Position numbers and translations under genes: made by a program. Under the pieces are notes generated by a model, which was not told where the DNA came from, made no database searches, and saw only the letters and a program-made list of their open reading frames with translations. Below, piece after piece: positions 54,637 through 64,000 of a stretch of DNA of 64,000 nucleotides; position 1 is the stretch's first letter, and each line of letters starts with the position of its first letter. Source of the stretch: Massariosphaeria phaeospora (Eukaryota > Ascomycota > Dothideomycetes > Pleosporales); assembly GCA_011032825.1 (NCBI GenBank), contig JAADJZ010000006.1, positions 806,001 through 870,000 on the forward strand, written 5' to 3'.

Positions 54637-57197
54637 ATGCCGCCCCGGAAACGCAGCAAAACGCCCGCGGCGCGAAGAAGTCGTTCCCGCAGCCAGACAC
54701 CCGCCGTCATCGCGAAGGTCGAGACTGAAGCTGAAGAACCCGTCCCTGCCAACGCACAAAACAACGAAGAAGAAGCGATCACCGAAGCAGGCCCAGCGGC
54801 AGCAGCAGCAGTAGCAGCAGTACTCAGCGCGCCTGGCCCCAGACAGAAGGTCATGATGTACGGGTTGGGGCGGCTGGCTAAGGAGCAGAAAGCCTCCGCG
54901 TCAGCGAAAACTCCCCTTGAGCCTATTGACGAGATGCAAACGGCCGAGGACTTGGAGTTCACTGGAGCTGCGTCGGCGGATGTTGGGATTCACGATGGAG
55001 TGATGGACTTCACGGATGCTAAGCCTCAGGATGAAGCGATGATGAATGCCCCGGCTGCAGACGAGGCTTTTGGGCTTCAAGATGGAGTGTTCGAATACGA
55101 GGATGCTGAGCCCCAGGATGTACCGATGATGGATACCGCGGCTGCAGACGAGGCTGTTGTACCGCCGGTCACATCCCGCAGGACGAGAGCTACCAGCGCC
55201 AATATCCAAGAAGATCCGGTTCCGAGTGTCGAGACTGCAGCGCCTGAGGGTTTGGCTACGGCATCAGTGCCAGCGCCGACAGTTGGTCGCGTGACCCGCT
55301 CACGGAGGGGGACTCCAGCTGCAGACCCGCCTCTCGCGCCAGGACCGTCTACAGCTCCTCTCACTCGTGCTCGAAGGGGAACTACTCCAGCAGTAGACCA
55401 GCCCGTCGTGCCAGCACTTTCCGCCGCTCCCGTCACTCGTGCTCGAAGGGGAAATACTCCAGCAGTAGACCAACCCGTCGTGCCAGCGACGTCCGCTGCT
55501 CCCGTCACTCGGGGAACCACTCCAGCAGCAGACCAGACTACCGCACCAGCCCATCCCAATACACGAAGCCGAAGGGGAACCACACCAGCAGCCGAACAGC
55601 CCGTCGCGCCAGCGCCAGCGCCAGCTCCAGCTCCAACCACCGCTCCCGCCAAGCGCGGCCGCAAGAAACCCACCACGATCGTAGACCCGTTCTTCAAGTC
55701 GCGCCCGCGCCCGCCACCACGCGCTGCCAGGAACCCCCCAGCCACGAAAACGAACGAGAAGGCCCCCGTGCTCGAGTCGATTGAAGAGCAAGCGGGACCC
55801 GTGCTGCTGACCCTCACGCCAGCTGCTCCGCCAGATGCTGCCCTCAACAACGGCGTGGAGTCGAATGTTCCGGCGACGGGGAAGGGTCGCCAGCCGGCGA
55901 GGATGCGGGTTAAGAGGACGGCTCCGCCGGAGAAGCGGGATACGGACACGCTGCAGGGCAAGGAGATGGACGATGCGGTTGCTGAGTATCTCCAGCGGCC
56001 CGCGGTTCAGGACGAGCAAGCGGAAGACGAGAATATGGCGGACGTTCCGAGTAAGTTTCTTTCCGTCCTCAACTCATGACGAACTCTTGACTGACATGCG
56101 TACCAGCTGCCGCCCAAAAACCACCTCGCAGGGGCCCTACAGGTCGACCACCCGGTCGCCCCCGCTTACGCGTCAATACACCTCCTGCAGCAGCCCAGCA
56201 ATACGAAGAGCCAACCGCCAAGGAACCGAGCTCCTCACCCACATTCGCTTCCTCCCCAGCCGTTCCACACACACCCACCAGCTTCCCCGCCACCATCCAC
56301 GACAACATCAAGTCTCTCGCCGCCACCCTCTACGCCGCCCAGAAAACCGACGAATTTCCCGAAGAACTGCCCACGCTACAAGACGACAACGACCCCCTAG
56401 GGAGCGAACTCGCGTGGACGCCCAAGCAGCTCATGCACCTATACATCGTGTGCTACCGCGACCAGGATTGGCACTCATGCGACCTCATCACCGACACATG
56501 GATCCGCGCCTTCCAGCAAGCCGACACGCGAGCCGCGGCCAACAACCGGCCCGACCAGCGCAACTGGCGCTCAAACCGCAACCCGTACCGTGACGAGAAA
56601 GTCGCGCCGCAGTCGAGCTACCACACCTTGGACCCGGCGCTGCACCCCGACGTCACGGGCTTCGACCAGGACCGCATCAACGAGCTGTTTTTCGCGACGG
56701 AGAAGGACTGCGGCGCGCGCCTCATGTGGGCTGACGCTATGGCGTTGTGTGGCGGCAAGATCGAGGAGTTCATGGTGAAGACGGCGGCGGGCAAGGGCAG
56801 GAAGGGCCCGGGCAAGCCGTGGCATCCCGATCTGGTGTGGGAGATTATGGCGACGTCGCTGCGCTGCTTACGCGCGAGGCGCACGCTGAAGATCGAGGAG
56901 AAGACGGTTGGCGCGTGGTGTAAGCGGTATCACGAGCATGCCAAGCATGGATATCCGTGCTATCGCAAGCTAGCCGCCGCGCAGCAGTTGAGACAGCAGG
57001 AAGAGGCGCAAAAGCAGAAGAAGAACGCGACTCGTGGAGGGAAGAGAAAGGCGGTCGAGATCGAGGAGCTTGAGAGTGAGAGTGACGATGACAATGACAC
57101 TGACGACAGCGAGGACGAGGGCGAGGGGCGCGCATCAAAGCGAGTGAAGTTTGCGAGTCCAGGCGCGCAGAGTGACGAGGATAGCGAGGAAGAGTAG
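54637..57197 (+). CDS. Large AT-hook-containing nuclear protein of unknown function
   Basis: Exons 54637-56050 and 56107-57197 (56-nt intron, GTAAGT...CCAG) give 834 residues. The N-terminus is basic (MPPRKRSKTPAARRSRSRSQTP). Two acidic repeats follow (DGVMDFTDAKPQDEAMM and DGVFEYEDAEPQDVPMM). Next are four or five Ala/Pro/Thr repeats built on TRARRGTTPAVDQPVVPA, a basic AKRGRKKPTTIVDPFFKSR segment, and after the intron PPRRGPTGRPPGRPRLR, an AT-hook (GRPxGRP) that binds the minor groove of AT-rich DNA. A conserved-looking C-terminal domain (about 580-760) follows: LAWTPKQLMHLYIVCYRDQDWHSC, WRSNRNPYRDEKVAPQSSYHTL, GARLMWADAMALCGGKIEEF, TVGAWCKRYHEH. I do not recognise it. The tail is basic then very acidic. 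Probable chromatin factor. A downstream exon (57250-57533) could extend it. Confidence 0.76.
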
Positions 57198-57680
57198 GAG
57201 GAGGACTCTCCGGCCGCGGCCCTTACGTTGATTGACTGATGATCGACAGAGGCCGAACTGAATGCGCAGAACCTGCATGAGAACGGCAGAAAAAGGGCCG
57301 GGAGCGACATTTACACCAGTGCGAATGCGGCAGCAGTTGCGGCAGAAGAGGAATGGCAGGACATGTCCGAGTACGAGAGCGAAGCGGGGGTGCACGAGGT
57401 TGGCGATGCTGGGGCTCCCATCTACGCCGCGCTCCCAGCGCACAAGGGAATTGAGATATGTGGCGCATTGGCGCACTATATCAGCAGACGTTCGCGTATG
57501 AACACCTACCTGCTACTCCCATGGCGGATATGAGATATGATTTATGAACACTTCAGGACACCAGTATACCGTAGACACCCTTCCACATGGCACATGTCGA
57601 CGCATTGCTAAGTTAGGTGTGTCATGTACATGCGATATGTACAATACTATACATACTTCTACCCAAAATTTCAGCCATGC

Positions 57681-59260
57681 TCACTCAGTCCTATCGCTGT
57701 GCTCCTCTTTCTCTTCATCCTTCCGGGTGGTCTCATATCTCTTTCCTCGGAAGGCATACAGGCCCCAGTTACTGGCAGTTATATTATGCGGATCTAGATC
57801 ATTCAAATCCCATCGTTGGCTCTTGAAGATGTTCTCGCCGGGGTTCAGCAAGATATCCATCTCGTTGCCGTACCGTTGCTGTAAATGGTTGTAATCCTGC
57901 ATCACGTCGTCCGGAGTGTAGCCTGTCGCTATGACTGGGCACTTCGTTTCCAAGAGCAAGGGTATTGTTTCCTCCCACTCATGGAGGGTTGCAGGGTTGC
58001 CGAAACCGGGATGGAAGGCGACGAAGCAGTCGAAGTAGGGGTCGTAGGGCGCGAAGTGCCCGGTCTTGTGCAGGGTGTGATAGTATTCGACGTAGGTGCT
58101 GATCTTCAAAGCGTTGCTTAAGCGGTCTTCAACAACGGCCCCAAACGGATTCAAGGGAGTGCGCTCTGGCAGCGGGAGTTCCTTTTCCCGGTTGGCCATA
58201 CTGTCGGGGCCAATAAAGTTGATGGAGAATTGTACGCGGTGAAAGAGGTAGACCATTTGCATCCATGTGGCGCGCGGCAACGAGGCTTCAGCGCGAGCGC
58301 CCAGGACGAAAAGACGGACAGGTGGGGGCGCGAGCCGTGCGTTCTTCCACGAGTCCCCGCCGCCTGAGCGTGGAGGGTGGAGCGAGTGGCGTAGCGCTGC
58401 CAGCTGTTAGTTGGGTTCAAGATTGTGGAACTGCGTATCTTACCGCTAAAGCTTTTGAGTCCCTCGGGGGTGAAGCGGCCATTGCGGATGTTGTAAGGAC
58501 TCAGCTCGTTGATTACGCTGGCTATCGTCATGGGGTATGTCAGCAGCTTGGTCGCCTGCCGCATCTCCTGGTCCTCATTCAGCGCATCGAAATCGCGTGT
58601 GTACAAGAATGCGTCCCAGTTGGTCATGTTTGGCAGAATCTCTTCAATCTGCCAGTCGGCAAACTGGAACTCTTTGAAGTACCTCCCGCTGCGCAGGTCA
58701 TGGTCATCCTCGTTGGCCTGTCTCATATTATCGCAAACCTCCAGATGTGCCTCGTAGTCGTCGGCCCAGTGCTCTTCGCAGCAATATACGGGGATTCCGC
58801 AGTCGGGACACTCGAAGTCGACGTGGGCAGGCGCCGTCCCGGTTTCCGACGACTTGCGCGCTTCGAGATCGGTGGGGCCGGCGGCCACGCGTGTGGGCTT
58901 GTGCGACGGATGTGGGCAGTATGCATGCTGCCTCATGAGCGCTGCTCGTTTGCGGATCTCTGGGATGGGCGAGTTTGTGAACGAGTGGAAGAGGTTGTCC
59001 TTGGTCAGCATGAGCTTTCGCGTAATGCCTTCAGGGTCGACATATTCGAACGGCTCGAATGGCTTTCCGATCTGGCGGCTGGCTGTCGACGAGATGCTTC
59101 GGCGCGGGAGGGACAGCTTGGCTGCCGTCGGGGCTTTGGTGGAGTGACTGCGCGGCGAGCAGAGGTTGCGGGGCAGGCGGAGGGCGGGAGAGGGCCGCAG
59201 TTGAGGCCGCGCAGCCTTGAGTGCCGAGAGACATCGGCTGCATGTATATGACGGTCGCAT
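57681..59260 (-). CDS. MSS51: Mss51-like mitochondrial COX1 translation regulator (MYND-type zinc finger)
   Basis: Two exons: 58444-59260 and 57681-58396. They are separated by a 47-nt intron (GTAAGA donor, CTAAC branch, GGCAG acceptor); 510 residues. The N-terminus is basic and Ser/Arg-rich, a mitochondrial presequence. RKLMLTKDNLFHSFTNSPIPEIR precedes the zinc region (CPHPSHK, CPDCGIPVYCCEEHWADDYEAHLEVC). DDHDLRSGRYFKEF, NMTNWDAFLYTRDF, RQATKLLTYPMTIASVI and NELSPYN then match the conserved fungal Mss51 body, and the second exon continues ALRxSLHPPRSG, LFVLGARAEASLPRATW, NPFGAVVEDRL, YDPYFDCFVAFHPGFG, HEWEETIPLLLETKCPVI and FRGKRYE. In yeast Mss51 activates COX1 mRNA translation and couples it to cytochrome oxidase assembly in the matrix. 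Lengths and order are normal. Confidence 0.93.
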
Positions 59261-60023
59261 AGTGAACGGCGGGCCTCCAATGGCGGCGGCTTGGGGCTGC
59301 CCGGGGGTAGCTTCACGACGACCGTCTCATGAACGGTGCAGTGCCAAGCTGCCGGAGAAACTAAGTTCCGGGAACCGTATCTATCTCTGATCCCACCTCA
59401 CCACTCGACACATCCAGCATCGGATGGCATCCTGTATATCCCATTGTACTAGCCGCTTGCTGTTGCGCGCTAACCGCGATAGCAGAGCCATACTAACGAA
59501 CCGGCGGCAAAGACCTACCATTGTCCTCGGTGCACGCGAAACTACACCAAATGGTTTGGTGCGCGTCATTCGTCCAGTTTCTCGCCTCACTCTGCGATAG
59601 CCCGAGTGCTTATGTTAGTCCGACATGGCGCCCGACACTTCCTGGCCACGGTAGCACGTTCACCGGTCGAAGTGGGGCTGTGCAGTGCATATCGCCCGGT
59701 TCGGGGTGGGGTACCTTCATGGTACCCTGCCTACCCTTCACTGTGGATTTACCAAGGATTCCGCGCCTGCTGTGGCAAGCAATAGCTGTTATTAATTGTA
59801 GGCAGTGTGTGTTTCCGAGACTGGACTGCTCCCTCATTGTTTAGTTGCCGGCAACATGGAGCAGAACTATGGACCAGCTCCATGGTGACACCGCATACAC
59901 GAAGCAGTCTTGGAAAGCAAGGCGCAGTAAGGTCCTCTCCTTCAATATAGCCTCCGATGCTCATAACTTTTTTGACTTCCACCCCAACGACGAACATGAG
60001 CATATCCTCAGCGACAGTCCACA
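59261..60023. other. Divergent intergenic region, MSS51 / STAND-N-domain gene
   Basis: 763 bp, no gene recognised on either strand. Confidence 0.55.
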
Positions 60024-61769
60024 ATGTCAACGCTCGCTAGCCTCTCGGTAGCTTCGAACGTGCTCCAAGTCATCAGTTTCGCCGACACGGTTTTCCGCAC
60101 CGGAAAAACTCTCTACGAGCTCCTCGACAAGGCCCGTTCTGCATCTAGGAACATCGTATTGCTACTGCTTGAGCTCCAAGCATTACTCTCGGTTATTGCC
60201 TCCGTTCGAGTCGTGGTCGACGAACATGCATCATCGCCTTTCGCACAAGAGGATGGTCACACGATGCCAAATATTGGAATAATCCTTACGCTTATCGAAG
60301 ACGACTTTTCGCATTTGAAAGGACTGCTAGTACAAACTGCTGGCTCCGGACGCGAAAGCTGGTTCTCATTATTCCAAAGTAACATCCAATGGGCGTTCAA
60401 GGACCACGATATTGCAGCGGCGAGACATCGCCTTGCGCGGTATACTCAGAATCTGAACGCGACATTATCTGTGTTGGGAAGGTTCGTATGAACATCGTAG
60501 CCCTGTTGCGGACAGGTCTGGCGCCATCCAAATCATCATGGCTAATATTCAACCAGGCGAAACGATATTATAGTTTGAACCAAGATCCAAACCATTGAAG
60601 AGTTGTTGCGAGTTTTCTCGCCATCTGGTCCATCACGGCTACCCAGCCATGGACACGATACACAATTGGCAGCCAACAGATCAAGTCTCCGAGTTCCAAG
60701 GCGACAAGTTAAAGTCACCAATACACCAATTCGACCTCGAAAAGGTGCCCAGAAAGGCCTGATAAAAGCAAATCATATTCCAACCATGCTGCGCGGCGAA
60801 AAAGAGAGCGCAACCATGCCGTGTATTTCTGCATTCGATGACCCACGATATCCATCTAGCAGCCAGGGCTTTCCTAGACTCGTCGTCTACGAGCAAGCTG
60901 ACCAAACACTCGTCCTCGATACTGGCAACTATGCACTCAATGAAATTACGAAACCCGCCATCCTTCTCCAAGATTCACTCATCGCGGCACTGGATACAAT
61001 GCATACTGCCCATATTTCTGGTATCAGCAAAACCTCAATAAAGAAATTAGAGCAGCTTTTTGATTTTGTAGTTGCATCAGCTCATACTGCTTCAGCGGAC
61101 ATCATTGCCCGAAAATACAGCGACAGCGCGCATGCCAAGGAGCTGGTCCAAGGCTGTTCTTGCAAAGATGTATCAAAGAAACAAACCCGAAAGACTGGTC
61201 TTGCTATATGCATAGAGGAAAACTGCATCGAGCTCGATACCACCGTCGGATCAGTCAATGCGAAATTATTATCTGGGCGAACCAATGTATACTCTGAACT
61301 TCTGGCATTCAAGTTCCAATACTGTGGAAACGCAGTACTCAACTTATCGCCTTTTGCAGTCGACTTCGTTTCTTATAAGCGCACGAGTCTCTTCACAACC
61401 ATTTCCAAAACCCTGGATCAGGACTGGTTCGATATCACACTGTACGGCGAGATCGTGGAAGCGGCGCTGATCTTTTGGTGTACAAAGATACGTGCACAAG
61501 AGTACAGATATCAGGACACACTTGCTGCATACTCTGATGTGCTCTGGTTCTCGATCTGCTCGGCATCATTCCTGAATGACGTTCTCAAGATTCTCACATA
61601 CAGAGCAGGACCGTACACACAGACCCTAGAGCAACGTATCCGTGTTTTGAGCCATGAATTATGTGGGCTTATGGATTTCTATGTTGGTCGATTGGAGGGC
61701 CGCGAACCGCGACCACATCCGAGATATCTGTGTTATGAGTATGGATTGGGAGCTTTAACAGCTAAATGA
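60024..61769 (+). CDS. Protein with fungal STAND/HeLo-like N-terminal domain, no NTPase
   Basis: Two exons in my model: 60024-60485 and 60585-61769 (99-nt intron, GTATGA donor, ACCAAG acceptor), giving 548 residues. Residues 1 to about 75 (SLASVASNVLQVISFADTVF-like start, RTGKTLYELLDKARSASRNI, LLLLELQALLSVIASVRVVV) fit the amphipathic helical N-terminal domain found on many fungal NLR/STAND proteins (HeLo-like class), used there for oligomerisation or membrane activity. No P-loop or repeat domain follows. The second exon is an unassigned 395-residue region with helical stretches (KTSIKKLEQLFDFVVASAH) and a beta/alpha part (FQYCGNAVLNLSPFAVDFV). It may be a stand-alone immune-type or incompatibility-type effector, an inference. 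The acceptor choice is less certain than the exons. Confidence 0.68.
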
Positions 61770-61897
61770 ATATAGAGTAAGTATGACGTAATTCTTTTGT
61801 TTCTAATATATGAGATTCTTACAGCTAATCAATGTTTACGCTGTCTCAGACCCCTCTGAGAACATAATAAGCTTTCTTTAAGCACTTAGTATTATAA

Positions 61898-63464
61898 CTA
61901 GCTTGCAAGTTGAGCCAGCCACCTTTCTAGATCAGCCATGACACGCTCCCCAAATTTCACGTCAACAGCGCAGTCCGGCCAGTTGGCGCTGACACACATC
62001 CCGCAGCCAGCCACACTGATCGGGGCAAACTCGATAGCGGCAGCGGGGATCTCGGCACTGAGACCAAACTGCGCCCGGTTGATCGACCACTTCTGGTCGT
62101 CAGACTTGCCCCCGTTCAGGACACCAGCATTGGTCACCAGCCACGTGAATTGGCGCGGTTTTTTCGCCATGTCGCTCATCGTCTTCTGCCAGTCCGTGAC
62201 GTATTTGAACACGCCTACCACGTCGTTGCGTAACCCGGCTTCCAGCTTGCGCACTATCTCCAGCCGATTCTGCGCCGATACTGCCCAGAGCTCGCGTTGG
62301 AGGTCGGCGGTCAGATCTATTCCCTCGCTGCTATCAGCTGGCAGCTTGGCACGAATCCGTGCCACTAGCTCCGTCTCGTACCTATGCAGCAACTGGGTTA
62401 CGTAGTTGCCCACTGCTCTGTCAGAGCTACCCCACGGAGCGTCTGGCGGAGCCGGAGGCAAATTCCGGCGGTCGTCCGCGATGGTAGAACTTTGAAAGGC
62501 CGGAGCGACTGTGCTGTCGAGGCGCAATGAGAAGGCAATAAGCGCCAACCCGTTTAGCAGGCCGGTGATGGTAGTCTTGTTCTGTCGGCAGAGGGCCAAG
62601 ATCGCAGATAGAGATGCGTTATCCATGAAGAAGGCCCGGTACTGGGTTTTGTATGGAGAGGTGCGGATTGGGCACCAGGCTGCTTGGGATACGCCGCGAT
62701 TGAGAAATTGAGGCCGGAATTCCTCCCAAATTGTCTTGGCGAAGAATTTGACATCCAACGGAAAACTCTTCAAGCTCTCGATTGGGGTGGGAAGTAACGG
62801 GGCCGCTTCGGGTAGTCTAAAGATATCGCCATCCAAGCCCGTCCGCTCGTACGCTCCGTTCTCAGCAGCATTGAGCATTTCGAGAAAGTCTTCGTGCCAG
62901 ACCTTAGCGCCTGCACCGTCGAAGTGGGGGTGGTTCCAAGTGAGTAGGACCTCCATGACAGGAGCATCCCCTTGGCGAATGATGGTAATCTTCCAGCCTG
63001 GCTGCCTAGCGGAAAGGTCCGGGAAATACTCATCGAGCTGAACGCGGAAGGTTTCCTGGACCGTTTGTTCGAAGTCGGTATGGTCTTCAAGATATAGCCA
63101 TTTGATGTGTTGCGTTAAGTCGAGACTCGGCAGCTGGATCCACGAGGGAGTCTTGGACGTGGCATCAATCATGCCGACTTGCAGCATCGGATGTCTCATG
63201 ATTGTGTCCACGACAGCAACCTTAACTGCCTTCTCCAACTGGGTCCGCGACTCTGCTGGTGCAAAACGTGGCGAAATTGAATAGCGACATGAGAGAATAG
63301 TGCCGCGATACTGGTCTAGTAGATACATCGCCAGTTGGTACGTTTCGCTAGACACACGGTCGTTGGCTAGGTGTTTCGAGGTGAGATGCGATTGCAGGTG
63401 CTTACTTGATTCCGAGTTTGCGCAGCACTATCGCCCCTGTGTCATAGTTCGACCTATTTGCCAT
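61898..63464 (-). CDS. Alcohol acetyltransferase-like (AATase / condensation-fold) protein
   Basis: Two exons: 63406-63464 (ATG at 63462-63464) and 61898-63347. They are separated by a 58-nt intron (GTAAGC donor, CTAG acceptor), 502 residues. The junction yields AIVLRKLGI-NETYQLAMYLLDQYRG, which matches the start of the fungal family. The active-site HxxxDG motif is HPHFDG in LLTWNHPHFDGAGAKVW. Other family segments are RHPMLQVGMID, DNASLSAILALCRQNKTTITGLLNGLALIAF, VGNYVTQLLH and VTNAGVLNGG with a DFGW-like FGLSAE. Such enzymes move acyl groups from acyl-CoA to alcohols or other nucleophiles in ester or secondary-metabolite synthesis. The natural acceptor is unknown. It is convergent with the STAND-N-domain gene, 128 bp between stops. 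Confidence 0.85.
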
Positions 63465-64000
63465 GGTTCGTTGCTAGCGCAGCGAATCTCGAGTTAAGTA
63501 TACAGCTAGGGTTTGCTGCTGAGTCTTGTATTCGGAGCTGTAGGTTGCTAAATATGGCCGGCGTTAGGACAGCGAGGTAGAACAACTTGAGAAAAGTTTC
63601 CGTAGGCCCTGATAGGAGCATACCGTTGAGCTCTTATTTCAACCGTAAATAGCTACGTGCCGTTTGTAGCCTGTTCTCGTAAGCTAGATCGCGTATTTAC
63701 TAATTATAGTTAGTCAGGGGAGGTATCCACTTAAAAATAATTATACTATACTACTTCTGTACTGGATCAAGTGAGGTCTAGTCACATGATGCTATTACTC
63801 CACAGAGAATGAACTTTCTGACAATTAGTGAGTTGAGGTGGGTTGTTTTGTTGCTTCAGTTCGTGGGTCACCAGACGCCCCCTCGCGCGCTCATCCGTCT
63901 TCAAACGTTGCGAGGGACGCCGGGGTGTCCAAAAAGCCTTCGCGATGGACTTCACCTGTTTCCGGCGTCCGCCGTGTGGTTTAATCTGGATAAAAGTTTG
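63465..64000. other. Intergenic at the right edge
   Basis: AT-rich to about 63820, then GC-rich at the end. No gene recognised. Confidence 0.6.

Noticed and set aside
55077..55961. 294-codon minus-strand frame
   Set aside because: Antisense to the repeat-rich part of the AT-hook gene; the Gly/Val/Ala pattern mirrors the sense repeats.
58265..59251. 328-codon plus-strand frame
   Set aside because: Antisense to MSS51 and its intron; no domain.

Overview
The window comes from a filamentous ascomycete, most likely a Dothideomycete. The evidence is eukaryotic gene structure: about 50-nt GT-AG introns with CTAAC/CTGAC-type branch sites, long GC-rich spacers, and a typical ascomycete gene set (Spt20, Mss51, eEF1B-gamma, mitochondrial uS9, LsdA/Rds1-type ferritin-like protein, DUF2306 protein, 7TM-RGS protein). 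The order-level guess is an inference. No operons, CRISPR arrays, rRNA genes or convincing tRNA genes were seen. Exon borders were read by hand from splice signals and reading-frame continuity.

Left part (1-20.3 kb), sparse genes: Spt20 of SAGA, running off the left edge (-); a small zinc-ribbon-like protein with a C-terminal CaaX box (-); a tentative two-exon small gene (-); a 7TM protein with a C-terminal RGS domain (+, six exons); a RING protein (-); a secreted LsdA-like protein (+); a DUF2306 membrane protein (-, four exons); the decayed 3' end of a sugar transporter near 18.1 kb; and a basic/proline-rich protein with SILK and RVxF motifs like those that dock protein phosphatase 1.

Middle (20-42 kb): a gene-poor stretch broken only by a Q-rich conserved fungal protein (25.0-26.3 kb). 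Then come a divergent pair of translation genes on a 271-bp promoter (mitochondrial uS9 and eEF1B-gamma), a class II cAMP phosphodiesterase, a Gfo/Idh/MocA oxidoreductase with a frame break near its 3' end, and an odd MFS protein with a long repeat-bearing N-terminus and an abbreviated second half.

Right part (42-64 kb), denser: two convergent F-box-like proteins; a malate/lactate dehydrogenase of the Ldh2 family followed by a quinate/sugar-type MFS transporter; a fungal amidase pseudogene with six in-frame stops; a cytochrome P450 with one anomalously short gap in its reading frame; a large AT-hook nuclear protein; Mss51; a protein with a fungal STAND-type N-terminal domain but no NTPase; and an alcohol acetyltransferase-like enzyme. 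The cAMP phosphodiesterase and the 7TM-RGS protein both belong to G-protein/cAMP signalling but lie 27 kb apart. Decayed or frame-broken genes (transporter relic, amidase, oxidoreductase, possibly the P450) cluster in the metabolic part of the gene set, while housekeeping genes are intact.
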